Source: Pedobacter kyungheensis (lineage in GTDB: Bacteria > Bacteroidota > Bacteroidia > Sphingobacteriales > Sphingobacteriaceae). From it: a stretch of DNA of 64,000 nucleotides. Shown here one piece after another: positions 34,115-42,458 of the stretch. The stretch covers positions 186,001 to 250,000 of the forward strand of contig NZ_JSYN01000004.1 of assembly GCF_000812965.1 (NCBI RefSeq), written 5' to 3'. The translations under genes and the position numbers were made by a program. The notes beneath the pieces were generated by a model. The model was not told where the DNA came from. It saw only the letters and a list, made by a program, of their open reading frames with translations, and searched no databases. Positions within the stretch are counted from its first letter, which is position 1. Every line of letters begins with the position of its first letter.

Positions 34115-36016
34115 TTGCCTAAAGAATATTTTAAACAGCTTCAGCATTTGCTTGATATAGAGCGTGAAGAAGATTTACAGTCATACTTAAAACTTACCGA
34201 AAATACTTCTGCAGCAGATAGAAGGGCCCTGGGTTTAACCTGGTATCCTATAGCCATCAGAAATACGGAGATTGGTCGTGGCGATTACCTTACGGTTGAG
34301 CTCGAACGTACCACGCACCAGGAATTTTCGCATCAATTCAGGTTTGGCTCATCAGTGGTGTTGTTTTCCAACCACGATGCCAAAACCGACCGTATAGAAG
34401 GGATAATAACGCACCAGAGCGGCAGCCGGATGAAAATTAGCTTCAGGGTTGATGAGCTGCCAGATTGGAGCAGGGATGGAAAACTGGGCGTCGATTTGTT
34501 GTTTGATAACAACAGCTACGATGAAATGCAGGCCGCGCTGAAACAGGCTACCCATTTAGCTGAAAATGAAGCAGAAAATAAACTAATCCGCATTTTAACC
34601 CGGGGCGATAAACCTTCTTTCCGGGGCGAGGAGAAATTTATTATCCCCAATACTTTAAACGCATCGCAACAGCTGGCGGTTAACAAAATTATTTCGGCCG
34701 ATCATTTAGCTATTGTGCATGGTCCGCCAGGAACAGGAAAAACAACCACGCTCGTTCACGCCATTAAATCGCTGGCGAAACACAGCGATCAAAAGATTCT
34801 GGTGGTAGCGCCAAGCAATACCGCAGTTGATCTGCTGACCGAAAAATTAGCTGCCGAAGGATTGAAAGTAATCCGTGTAGGCAATCCGGCAAGGGTATCT
34901 GAAAGGTTACTGGCCGCTACGCTCGATCACCAAATGGCAGATCACCCGGATATGAAAACCATTAAAGTGCTTAAAAAACAGGCTGCCGAATTTAAAAATA
35001 TGGCCCATAAGTATAAGCGTAGCTTTGGTAAGGCAGAACGCGACCAGCGGAAAGCCCTTTTTGATGAGGCCCACAAAATTGGTCGTGAAGTAGAAAAAAC
35101 CGAGCAGTACATTATGGATAATCTGTTTAGCAAAGCACAGATTATTACTGCAACCCTGGTTGGTGCTAACCACTATACCGTACGTAACCTAAGCTATGAA
35201 ACCATAGTTATAGACGAGGCCGGACAGGCCCTGGAGCCAGCCTGCTGGATTCCGATTTTGAAAGCCCGGAAGGTGATATTGGCAGGAGATCATTTCCAGC
35301 TTTCGCCTACCATTAAATCTAACGAAGCATCAAAAAATGGCTTGAGCAATACCTTACTCGAAAAAACTGCAGGCCTTCATCCCGAATCGGTTGTACGCTT
35401 AAACGAACAGTACCGCATGCATAAGGACATTATGGGCTATTCGTCAAAAGTATTTTATCAGGATGCTTTAAAGGCACATCATTCGGTAGCCGATCGTTTG
35501 CTTTTTGCCGATGATGCCCCGATTAATTTTATCGATACAGCGGGTTGCAGCTTTGAAGAAAAATTAGATGGTACGAGTACCACAAACCCTGATGAAGCGG
35601 CCTTTTTGGTTAAACATCTAAGCCATTTGGTCGATAATTTGCAGACAGATTCATTTCCTTCAATCGCCATTGTTTCGCCGTATAAGCAACAGGTTCAGCT
35701 TTTAACAACCCTGATTGACGATAATGAGGCTTTGGCTCCTTACCGTAAACAGATTGCAGTAAATACCATCGATAGTTTTCAGGGACAAGAACGCGACGTG
35801 GTGTACATTAGCCTTACCAGAAGTAATGCCGAGGGTACCATTGGCTTTTTAGCCGATACCCGCAGAATGAATGTGGCCATGACCAGGGCAAAGAAGAAAC
35901 TGGTTGTTATAGGTGATAGTGCAACCTTATCAAAATCAAAGTTTTATGCCGATTTTATCGAATATACCGAAAAACTAGCCGCCTATCATAGCGCATGGGA
36001 GTACACGGATTTGTAA
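34115..36016 (+). CDS. SF1B helicase, Upf1/IGHMBP2-like
   Basis: The 633-residue superfamily 1 helicase has Walker A GPPGTGKT (203-210), VIDEAGQALEP (motif II, near 366-376), RLNEQYRMH (motif IV region), TIDSFQGQERDVVYISLTRSN (motif V) and MNVAMTRAKKKLVVIGD (motif VI), all typical of Upf1-like enzymes. The N-terminal 180 residues form an OB-type domain as in IGHMBP2 relatives. The start is probably TTG at 34115: no ATG exists in frame between the preceding stop and residue 106. Acts on DNA or RNA; role unknown. Confidence 0.92.
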   Translation: MPKEYFKQLQHLLDIEREEDLQSYLKLTENTSAADRRALGLTWYPIAIRNTEIGRGDYLTVELERTTHQEFSHQFRFGSSVVLFSNHDAKTDRIEGIITHQSGSRMKISFRVDELPDWSRDGKLGVDLLFDNNSYDEMQAALKQATHLAENEAENKLIRILTRGDKPSFRGEEKFIIPNTLNASQQLAVNKIISADHLAIVHGPPGTGKTTTLVHAIKSLAKHSDQKILVVAPSNTAVDLLTEKLAAEGLKVIRVGNPARVSERLLAATLDHQMADHPDMKTIKVLKKQAAEFKNMAHKYKRSFGKAERDQRKALFDEAHKIGREVEKTEQYIMDNLFSKAQIITATLVGANHYTVRNLSYETIVIDEAGQALEPACWIPILKARKVILAGDHFQLSPTIKSNEASKNGLSNTLLEKTAGLHPESVVRLNEQYRMHKDIMGYSSKVFYQDALKAHHSVADRLLFADDAPINFIDTAGCSFEEKLDGTSTTNPDEAAFLVKHLSHLVDNLQTDSFPSIAIVSPYKQQVQLLTTLIDDNEALAPYRKQIAVNTIDSFQGQERDVVYISLTRSNAEGTIGFLADTRRMNVAMTRAKKKLVVIGDSATLSKSKFYADFIEYTEKLAAYHSAWEYTDL

Positions 36017-36070
36017 AAAATGATTGAATTTTGAATGGGATGAGTTACATTTAAATTCATTTTCCGTGAA

Positions 36071-36448
36071 ATGGTAGAAAATATTAAAATTCTGATTGCC
36101 GACGACAGTGATCTGATGAGACTATTGATGAAGCGTTTTTTTACAAGATGGCTGGGGTCTCCGGTTATTGTAGAAATGGATAATCTGCCCAGTACTATTG
36201 AATTACTCCGCCAGGAAAAGTTCAGTTTCCTCTTACTGGATATTAACATGCCAACAGGCGACAGCTCTCCTGATACAGTGAGGGAAATCTTAAACATTCA
36301 GCCAGATATCAAAATCTGCATGTTTAGCGGCAATAACAAGGCTGCACTCGAACAAAGTTATCTCGAGGCAGGAGCAATCGGCTTTATAGAAAAAGACGAA
36401 AACATGAGTGCAGCGATGGAACAGGTAATTAAAGAAGCCTTTAGTTAA
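36071..36448 (+). CDS. single-domain response regulator
   Basis: The 125-residue receiver has D11/D12, phospho-acceptor D57 in FLLLDINMP, S86 and K108. No output domain. It differs from the receiver at 25718 and has no kinase nearby. It starts 54 bases after the helicase stop and its stop codon overlaps the convergent topB stop within TTAA (36445-36448). Confidence 0.9.
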   Translation: MVENIKILIADDSDLMRLLMKRFFTRWLGSPVIVEMDNLPSTIELLRQEKFSFLLLDINMPTGDSSPDTVREILNIQPDIKICMFSGNNKAALEQSYLEAGAIGFIEKDENMSAAMEQVIKEAFS

Positions 36449-38298
36449 GCTTTTTCCAATTTCTTTTCCTCGTTAAGCTTGCCCGAAATGCTTGCGCCTG
36501 CAATTAACAATTCGTTTGTTATCATTTTGGTATATTCGGTAATTTCTGATTTGAAATCTTTAACCGATGAACCTGAGCGGATTTCTTCCAGGCGCTTTTC
36601 CCACTGGCCGGTTAATTCTGCCTGTGCAATTTGCTTATCTTTCACTACTTCGTACACTGCTAAACCCTTATTGGTTGGCACGAGGTTACGTTTTTCGCGG
36701 GTAATGTATTCACGTGTAATTAAAGTTTCTATAATCGATGCACGGGTTGCTGGTGTACCTAAACCACTATCTTTCATGGCATAACGCAACTCCTCATCCT
36801 CAATTTCCTTACCGCAGGTTTCGAGGGCTTTTAACAACGACGCTTCGTTATACATCGATTTCGGCTTGGTTTGCTTTTCTAAAAGGTTTTTTTCGTTGAT
36901 GGGTAAAAGTTCGCCAACAGCAACTTTAGGTAAGGCTGCATTGTCTTCGTCTTTTTTATCATCTTCAGGATCGTTAAATACTGCGCGCCAGCCAGCCGAG
37001 CGGATTACCGTACCATTGGCTACAAAGGTAACACCCGATTGAATGGTTATTTTGGTCAGGTCTTTCAGACATTCCTGGTGGAAAGCTTCGAGCATTCGAC
37101 CTACCACCATATCATACACAGCCTGTTTATCGGGGCTAAGTCCGTAGGCTTGTTCACCGGTAGGCAAAACAGCATGGTGATCGGTTACTTTTTTAGCATT
37201 AACACTCCGTTTATTCAGCGCTACTGTTTGTAAAAACTGTGCCTGTTTTCCAAAATCAGGGTGATCGGTAAATTTGGCAATCAGATCAGGTACGCCGGCA
37301 TATACATCATCGCCTATATAACGCGAGCCTGTACGTGGATAGGAAACCAGCTTGCTCTCGTATAAATTTTGCAGGATATTCAGCGTTTGGTCGGCGGTAT
37401 AGCCCTTTTTCTTGTTCGCTTCCTGTTGCAGGCTACTTAAATCGTGCAAAAGTGGAGGTGGTTCTTTACGGGGTTTGGCCTCTACGGCAGTAATGTTACC
37501 ACCGGTTGGGAAACCCGATGCCACATCTTCAACGAGGGCAAATAGCTTTTCTACTTCTTCTTTGTCCTTGTAGTTGGAGGTAGATATGGCTTTAAAAACC
37601 TGTTCGTCTTTACTAAGCAGGATGGCGATCTGATAATAGGTTTGTGGCACAAAATTTTTAATCTCCAGGTAGCGCGCACAAATCATGGCAAGGGTAGGGG
37701 TTTGTACCCGGCCAAGCGAAAGTACGGTACGGTTACCTGCCGAAATACTTAAGGCCTGCGTAGCATTCATGCCCACCAGCCAATCCGATTCGGAGCGGCA
37801 ATGTGCCGAATTAAATAAGGTATCGTAATCGGTTCCCGGTTTTAAATTCCTGAAACCATCTTTTATGGCTTCATCAGTTTGAGAGGAAATCCAAAGGCGC
37901 TTAAAAGGTTTTTTACACTTTAAGAAGTAGTAAATGTACCTGAAGATGAGTTCACCTTCACGCCCGGCATCGGTTGCTACAATAATTTCGGTAGCCTCAT
38001 CAAAAAGCATCTTAATGGTGTCGAGCTGTTTTTTTACAGCAGGATCATCAACAAAGCCGTCTTTGGTTTTTATCTTACGGATAGCCAGCTTAAATTTCTG
38101 CGGCAGCATGGGCAAATGTTGCTTTCGCCAACCAATAAAACCATAATCCTGTGGAGGTGCCAATTGCAGTAAATGCCCGAATGCCCAGGTAAAAGAATAG
38201 CCTTTACCTTCAATATATCCGTCTTTTCTGGTGGTAGCCCCGAAAACTTTTGCAAGCTCACGGCCAACAGATGGCTTTTCTGCAATTACAATCTTCAT
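36445..38298 (-). CDS. topB: DNA topoisomerase III
   Basis: This type IA topoisomerase relaxes and decatenates DNA. The 617-residue protein has the Toprim start MKIVIAEKPSVGRELA (E7) with ATDAGREGE (108-115) and the active-site Tyr320 in SYPRTGSRYIGDD. SLGRVQTPTLAMI and CRSESDWLVGMNATQA are typical. There is no C-terminal zinc-finger tail. It lies convergent to the receiver gene and divergent from the region with the 42-bp repeat. Confidence 0.96.
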   Translation of the reverse strand: MKIVIAEKPSVGRELAKVFGATTRKDGYIEGKGYSFTWAFGHLLQLAPPQDYGFIGWRKQHLPMLPQKFKLAIRKIKTKDGFVDDPAVKKQLDTIKMLFDEATEIIVATDAGREGELIFRYIYYFLKCKKPFKRLWISSQTDEAIKDGFRNLKPGTDYDTLFNSAHCRSESDWLVGMNATQALSISAGNRTVLSLGRVQTPTLAMICARYLEIKNFVPQTYYQIAILLSKDEQVFKAISTSNYKDKEEVEKLFALVEDVASGFPTGGNITAVEAKPRKEPPPLLHDLSSLQQEANKKKGYTADQTLNILQNLYESKLVSYPRTGSRYIGDDVYAGVPDLIAKFTDHPDFGKQAQFLQTVALNKRSVNAKKVTDHHAVLPTGEQAYGLSPDKQAVYDMVVGRMLEAFHQECLKDLTKITIQSGVTFVANGTVIRSAGWRAVFNDPEDDKKDEDNAALPKVAVGELLPINEKNLLEKQTKPKSMYNEASLLKALETCGKEIEDEELRYAMKDSGLGTPATRASIIETLITREYITREKRNLVPTNKGLAVYEVVKDKQIAQAELTGQWEKRLEEIRSGSSVKDFKSEITEYTKMITNELLIAGASISGKLNEEKKLEKA

Positions 38299-38842
38299 GA
38301 ATTGGTTTTATCTTTTCAAACCTCAAATATGCTTAAAATAATGGCAAGAGGACCAATAAAATTATTCACAAATAGCCATGTAGTTGATTTTAAATGTAAT
38401 GGCAGGGATGAGTTAGGATTAAAAAGCCACTGATTAACAGATTAGGATGTGGTTAGGTAATCTGTAGCGAAATTAGACTTATGGATACTGAATATCACGG
38501 CCTGAATTGAGATAGACCTTATTTTACTTTGATTTGTCGCTGCACACTGCAGGAAGGTTTCAAAGTAGGTTTGATTTGTCGCTGCACACTGCAGGAAGGT
38601 TTCAAAGTAGGTTTGATTTGTTGCTGCACGCTGCAGGAAGGTTTCAAAGTAGGTTTGATTTGTTGCTGCATACTGCAGGAAGGTTTCAAAGTAAAATGGC
38701 GGCTTTACAATTATACCGATGATTTATCGCTTGCAGGCAAACAAACGAGGCCGTAATTTGTCGATGTTGTAGATTTTGTGTGAATGGGTTTAACAAAAGG
38801 CCTTTACTTTAATCTAACCAATCAAAAATGAATTAAGGCTCA
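38299..38842. other. gene-poor divergent region around the 42-bp repeat
   Basis: The region between topB and the 147-residue gene contains promoters for both (not clear) and the 42-bp tandem repeat (separate entry). No credible gene: open frames here exist because the repeat unit is a multiple of three. Confidence 0.5.
38530..38697. repeat. 42-bp tandem repeat, four copies
   Basis: Four head-to-tail units of 42 bp, each containing GATTTG, CTGCAGGAAGG and TTTCAAAGTA, begin at about 38530, 38572, 38614 and 38656. The first two units are identical; the others differ at one to three bases. Because 42 is divisible by 3, all frames stay open and give 14-residue peptide repeats (for example LICRCTLQEGFKVG), but nothing supports translation. 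It is a minisatellite of unknown role. Confidence 0.9.
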
Positions 38843-39286
38843 ATGGATAAAACTTACGAACTGGCAGGAGAACAAATTAAAGCAGACCTCGAACCGCAAA
38901 TTATCAGGGTATATAGCAATGCTGCATTGTGGCAATATTTAAGCGTTACGCCACAAATAAGGTTTAACCAGCTTGTAAATACGATTAAAGCAGATTACGA
39001 AACGGAGTTTGGGCAAGCGCTTGCTATTGATAACCGTTCCTTAATTGTGGAGATTTTGGTGCATGTATATTGCGATTACCTGGGCTTATCTTTTAACAGA
39101 CTGGTAAAGGTAACCTGGATTCAGAACCTGGTTAAAAAGTTGTTAAAACGCGCCGAAGTGGTTGATTGTGGTGAAAAAGGAGTTGATGGAAACAGATGGG
39201 TATGGGATTTACTGGCTCCCTGTGCACCGCTTTTCATCAAACTCCTGCCTAAAAATATGAATGCCAAAAATATTAAGCAGCATTAA
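38843..39286 (+). CDS. hypothetical 147-residue protein
   Basis: This is a soluble, mostly helical protein with no signal peptide. Features include SVTPQIRFNQLVNTIKADYETEFG and a Trp-containing C-terminal part (NRWVWDLLAPCAPLFIKLLPK). I recognise no family. The ATG at 38843 has no clear promoter. The stop overlaps the convergent L,D-transpeptidase stop within TTAA (39283-39286). Base composition is like its neighbours. Confidence 0.7.
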   Translation: MDKTYELAGEQIKADLEPQIIRVYSNAALWQYLSVTPQIRFNQLVNTIKADYETEFGQALAIDNRSLIVEILVHVYCDYLGLSFNRLVKVTWIQNLVKKLLKRAEVVDCGEKGVDGNRWVWDLLAPCAPLFIKLLPKNMNAKNIKQH

Positions 39287-40068
39287 TCTACCTGTGCAGC
39301 TAAAACTTGTTCCTGATTTAAAGCTACACTGGCAGCCAGGGTTTCGTTTAAAAAAGACGAATGATAGGGCTGATCTGAATTATTGATAAACAATACCGTA
39401 TGATCTGAAATGCTATTAATAACCTGATCGGCCAGCTTAGCCGGTACCGCCGGGCAACCCTGGCTTCTGCCCAGTCGGCCAAGCTCATTTATGGTTTGTT
39501 GCGAAACATAATCGGCACCGTGTACCACTATTGATCTTTCGCGTGCCTTATTGTTAAAGCCCTGGTCCATACCATCCAATCTAAGCGAACGGCCGTGTTT
39601 GCCATAATAGATTTCGCCGGTTACATAAAATCCCAAACTGCTCTGGTTAGAGCTCATGTTGTTCGAAAAATGTGCCGGCTTATCGCCACCGCTGTTTTGT
39701 CCGTGCGCTACCCAGGTATTCATCAGTAGTTTTTTATGGTCCAAATCAATAATGTACAGGCGCTTTTTTGTGCTTTCCTGATCAAAGTCGGCAATGGTTA
39801 ATATGGATTTAGCGCTTAACAAACCGGAATATTTCATGTTGTAGAATCCGGTTAAAGCTTTCTCGAAAACCTGTTCGTTTAACCCGGCCGAATCGAGATG
39901 TACGCTGTGGTACAGGTTCGTAATATATTGATTGTAGAGGCTGTCGGCAGCAATGTTTTTAACTGCCTGTTGTTGTGTTTGTGGAAGCTCCACGGCTTTC
40001 CAACTTGTTCCGACAATGCTCATCCCCACTAAAAAAATCGCAGCAATGCCCAGGATTTGTTTCTTCAT
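39283..40068 (-). CDS. murein L,D-transpeptidase catalytic domain protein (YkuD_2 type)
   Basis: The 261-residue exported protein has an N-terminal hydrophobic segment (5-22) serving as signal or anchor. The catalytic motifs are H183 in VVHGADYVS and Cys205 in RSQGCPAVP, matching the L,D-transpeptidase-like family that cross-links or edits peptidoglycan in the periplasm. The region GKHGRSLRLDGMDQGFNNKA is conserved in the group. Length is normal. Its upstream spacer carries CCCGC palindromic repeats. Confidence 0.9.
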   Translation of the reverse strand: MKKQILGIAAIFLVGMSIVGTSWKAVELPQTQQQAVKNIAADSLYNQYITNLYHSVHLDSAGLNEQVFEKALTGFYNMKYSGLLSAKSILTIADFDQESTKKRLYIIDLDHKKLLMNTWVAHGQNSGGDKPAHFSNNMSSNQSSLGFYVTGEIYYGKHGRSLRLDGMDQGFNNKARERSIVVHGADYVSQQTINELGRLGRSQGCPAVPAKLADQVINSISDHTVLFINNSDQPYHSSFLNETLAASVALNQEQVLAAQVD

Positions 40069-40440
40069 TCAGTTTGATTTGATAATGAGTTATTTATACG
40101 GTGGTTTTTCGTATTTGTTGTGTACTACAGGTTTTGTAGTGCCGCAAATACAAAGGGTTTTACACTTTTGTGACTTAAAGCACTGAGATATAGCGCTGAG
40201 GAGTAGATGTTTTGTCGTGGCACGCGCCTGATATCCCGCAGATTTCGCGAAGGGTGCAGGTTTTATTCTGCGTTGATCACCTTAAATCAGCGGGGGATAA
40301 TTTTTGGAAGTCCTTTGGTTCCCCGCAGATTCAACAGAAAAATGGCGCAGATTAAACTGATGTTATGTAAGCACCAATTATCTTAAATCAGCGGGAAAAA
40401 CCCTTACTGATCTTTAAATCTAATTGTTTATTTTTGCGCC
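40069..40440. repeat. spacer with two CCCGC/GCGGG palindromic elements
   Basis: Two elements related to the 96-bp repeat at 13.7-14.2 kb lie at 40235-40294 and 40322-40395. Each starts CCCGCAGATT and ends TTAAATCAGCGGG. They are 27 bases apart. A -7-like box TATTTTTG (40429-40436) follows, just before a 40-codon gene. The rest holds nothing recognisable. Confidence 0.8.
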
Positions 40441-40563
40441 ATGCCAAACCAAGAAAATGATTATTCGTTCTGGACTAAATACAAAAGATTTGCTTCTACC
40501 GAGATCTTAATGTACCTGATCATGATTATCGGTATTGCCCTCGGCATTATTTTTTTAAGCTAA
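40441..40563 (+). CDS. 40-residue membrane miniprotein
   Basis: The predicted product has a hydrophilic start (MPNQENDYSFWTKYKRF) and one membrane helix (about 23-39, ILMYLIMIIGIALGIIF). A perfect -7 box lies 4 bases before the ATG, which argues for expression. The last 17 bases overlap the end of the convergent DUF3857 gene. No family recognised; the coding call rests on the promoter and the clean membrane-protein layout. Confidence 0.55.
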   Translation: MPNQENDYSFWTKYKRFASTEILMYLIMIIGIALGIIFLS

Positions 40564-42454
40564 GTGCCAGTTTAAGATAATCGGCTCCGTTTACATCATT
40601 AATAAATTTCGAAAACTCTTCGTATTGCGCAGCCGGAAAAGTTCCATCGTTTAGCACAAATTTGCGGTAATAGGTAAGCTTATTTCCGTTAATACTCGTT
40701 TTGCAGGTGTACTGACCAAACGCACTTTTAAACGCTTTATCATGTGCCGTGATTAAACTGGTATCTACTCCATCCGGAAGTGTATAAACAATAGTGTCTT
40801 CGTCTGTATAACCGCGGTTAATGTAAACCGGCAAAGTTCTGTTTTTAATTTCGGGTACCGATTTTTTGATGTTAAAAGCATTGAGCTGCAAAAACATCTT
40901 ATCGCCATTTAGCGGTGCATAATTTCTGATACTCAGGTTTACTTCTTCGGTCAATTTGGGGTCGATATCTTTCTTTTGCGCCAAAACAACAGCATCAAAA
41001 TCGATATTGTCAATATTGTAGGCTTCTTTTAGCAACTTATGCTGCTCGGTTACCGATTTACCAATAAGCGATTCCTGGTTATCATATTGTGCACCGGAAT
41101 AAACGGTATTCATTTTACCCGATATGTTTCCGTTGCTTTCTACAGTAAGATTAGCTGTTCTGATTTGACGGTTTTCGGCTGTGGTAAGCTTGGGGGTATG
41201 GAGTATTTTACCTCCTTCTGCGGTACAGGCCAGTACCAATCTGTCATCGGTAAAATCGCTTAAAAAGCCAAAAGGTATTTTCTGACTGGTGCATTCTAAC
41301 CAGGTGGTATCGCTTTTCAAGGGCATACACAAAATGATGTGGTTGCCTTGTGCCATGCTGGCATAAGTGGGATTCAGGCTTTTCTTCTCCGAACCAGCTT
41401 CCACTACACAATAGTATGAATCAATGTCGGCCGCTTTTAATAAACCTTGCATATAATTAACCAAAGCTTTACAATCGCCATAACCCAAACGGTCTACTTC
41501 GCTGGCTGCAATGGGCTGGAACCCCCCAATGCCAATCTGTACGCTAATATATCTTGTTTTTTCCTGCAGGTACTGGTAAATTTTACGGGCTTTATCTTTG
41601 TCAGTTTTTTCGTCTTTTACCAATTCTTTAACCATTTGTACAGTTGCCGGTGGCAATGCTGTGCGACTGGTTAACAAATCATCGTATATCCATTTGCCCA
41701 AATCCTGCCAGTTGGTATAATTTCCCTTATGGCCGTAATAATAAAACTCCTGAGGTGCAATTTGAATGCTGGTGCGGTAAGTTTCGGGGTCAGGGCTGTA
41801 AGGTTCTGTTCTCACGGCTAAAACATTGCTTACTTTCCAGATTGTCTTTTTTTGCTTTTCATCTGTAAGTACTTCGGGCTCGCCAGTATAGTTTTGTGTT
41901 TTTATCCGAACCTGATCGGTTGGTTTGCTGATAAAAGTATAACTGCTTTTTTCTACCGAAACGTCGTTTGCTGGTTTGGGTGTCCAATCGGGGATAAGCA
42001 GATTTTGTTTGTTCCTGATTTCGTAATTATAAACTACCGTGTAGGGGTACTGACTTACCGAAGGTAAATAATGTTTCACCCGGCTATCTACAAAGAGTGA
42101 AAAGCCATCGGCAGCGCTGGCATCAGTAAAATCGTTTTGGGTAAACTTGCCGGTTAATTTACCAACAGCATTATAAACTTCGCCTTTTATACTTTTTATA
42201 GAGATGTTCTTGTCGTAAAAAACTACCAATCGCGCTTCATCCTCACCATTTTCGTTAAATACGGTTATGGCCTTTTTAACACTCATCATTACATTATCCG
42301 GCGAACGCATATCGATGGTGGTTTCCTCATTACGGATGCAGGCATTGGCCCTGTTGCGCAATGTGGCGGGTACCAGGTCTGCATCGTAATTATCCTGACT
42401 AAAAACGTTTAAAGAAGTTGCTAATAAAAGAAAAAAGGCAAATAAGGTTCTCAT
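40547..42454 (-). CDS. DUF3857/transglutaminase-like protein, Cys present
   Basis: The 635-residue exported protein has a signal peptide (1-19, cleavage before Q20), a DUF3857 beta-rich domain (about 30-230) and a transglutaminase-like domain (about 270-390). The catalytic residues are visible: C328 in YGDCKALVNYM, H372 in GNHIIL and D382. A C-terminal DUF2569/DUF3858-like beta domain follows. Predicted in the periplasm or at the cell surface; substrate unknown. It starts 4 bases after the stop of a second DUF3857 protein, so the two are a tandem operon. Confidence 0.9.
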   Translation of the reverse strand: MRTLFAFFLLLATSLNVFSQDNYDADLVPATLRNRANACIRNEETTIDMRSPDNVMMSVKKAITVFNENGEDEARLVVFYDKNISIKSIKGEVYNAVGKLTGKFTQNDFTDASAADGFSLFVDSRVKHYLPSVSQYPYTVVYNYEIRNKQNLLIPDWTPKPANDVSVEKSSYTFISKPTDQVRIKTQNYTGEPEVLTDEKQKKTIWKVSNVLAVRTEPYSPDPETYRTSIQIAPQEFYYYGHKGNYTNWQDLGKWIYDDLLTSRTALPPATVQMVKELVKDEKTDKDKARKIYQYLQEKTRYISVQIGIGGFQPIAASEVDRLGYGDCKALVNYMQGLLKAADIDSYYCVVEAGSEKKSLNPTYASMAQGNHIILCMPLKSDTTWLECTSQKIPFGFLSDFTDDRLVLACTAEGGKILHTPKLTTAENRQIRTANLTVESNGNISGKMNTVYSGAQYDNQESLIGKSVTEQHKLLKEAYNIDNIDFDAVVLAQKKDIDPKLTEEVNLSIRNYAPLNGDKMFLQLNAFNIKKSVPEIKNRTLPVYINRGYTDEDTIVYTLPDGVDTSLITAHDKAFKSAFGQYTCKTSINGNKLTYYRKFVLNDGTFPAAQYEEFSKFINDVNGADYLKLALSLKK

Positions 42455-42458
42455 TAAT

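Noticed and set aside
34115..34117. ATG start for the Upf1-like helicase
   Set aside because: No in-frame ATG exists between the preceding stop (34064-34066) and residue 106; TTG is used.
38529..38756. 75-codon frame with Cys-rich 14-residue repeats
   Set aside because: It is generated by the 42-bp tandem repeat, which keeps several frames open at once; no start signal or conserved domain.
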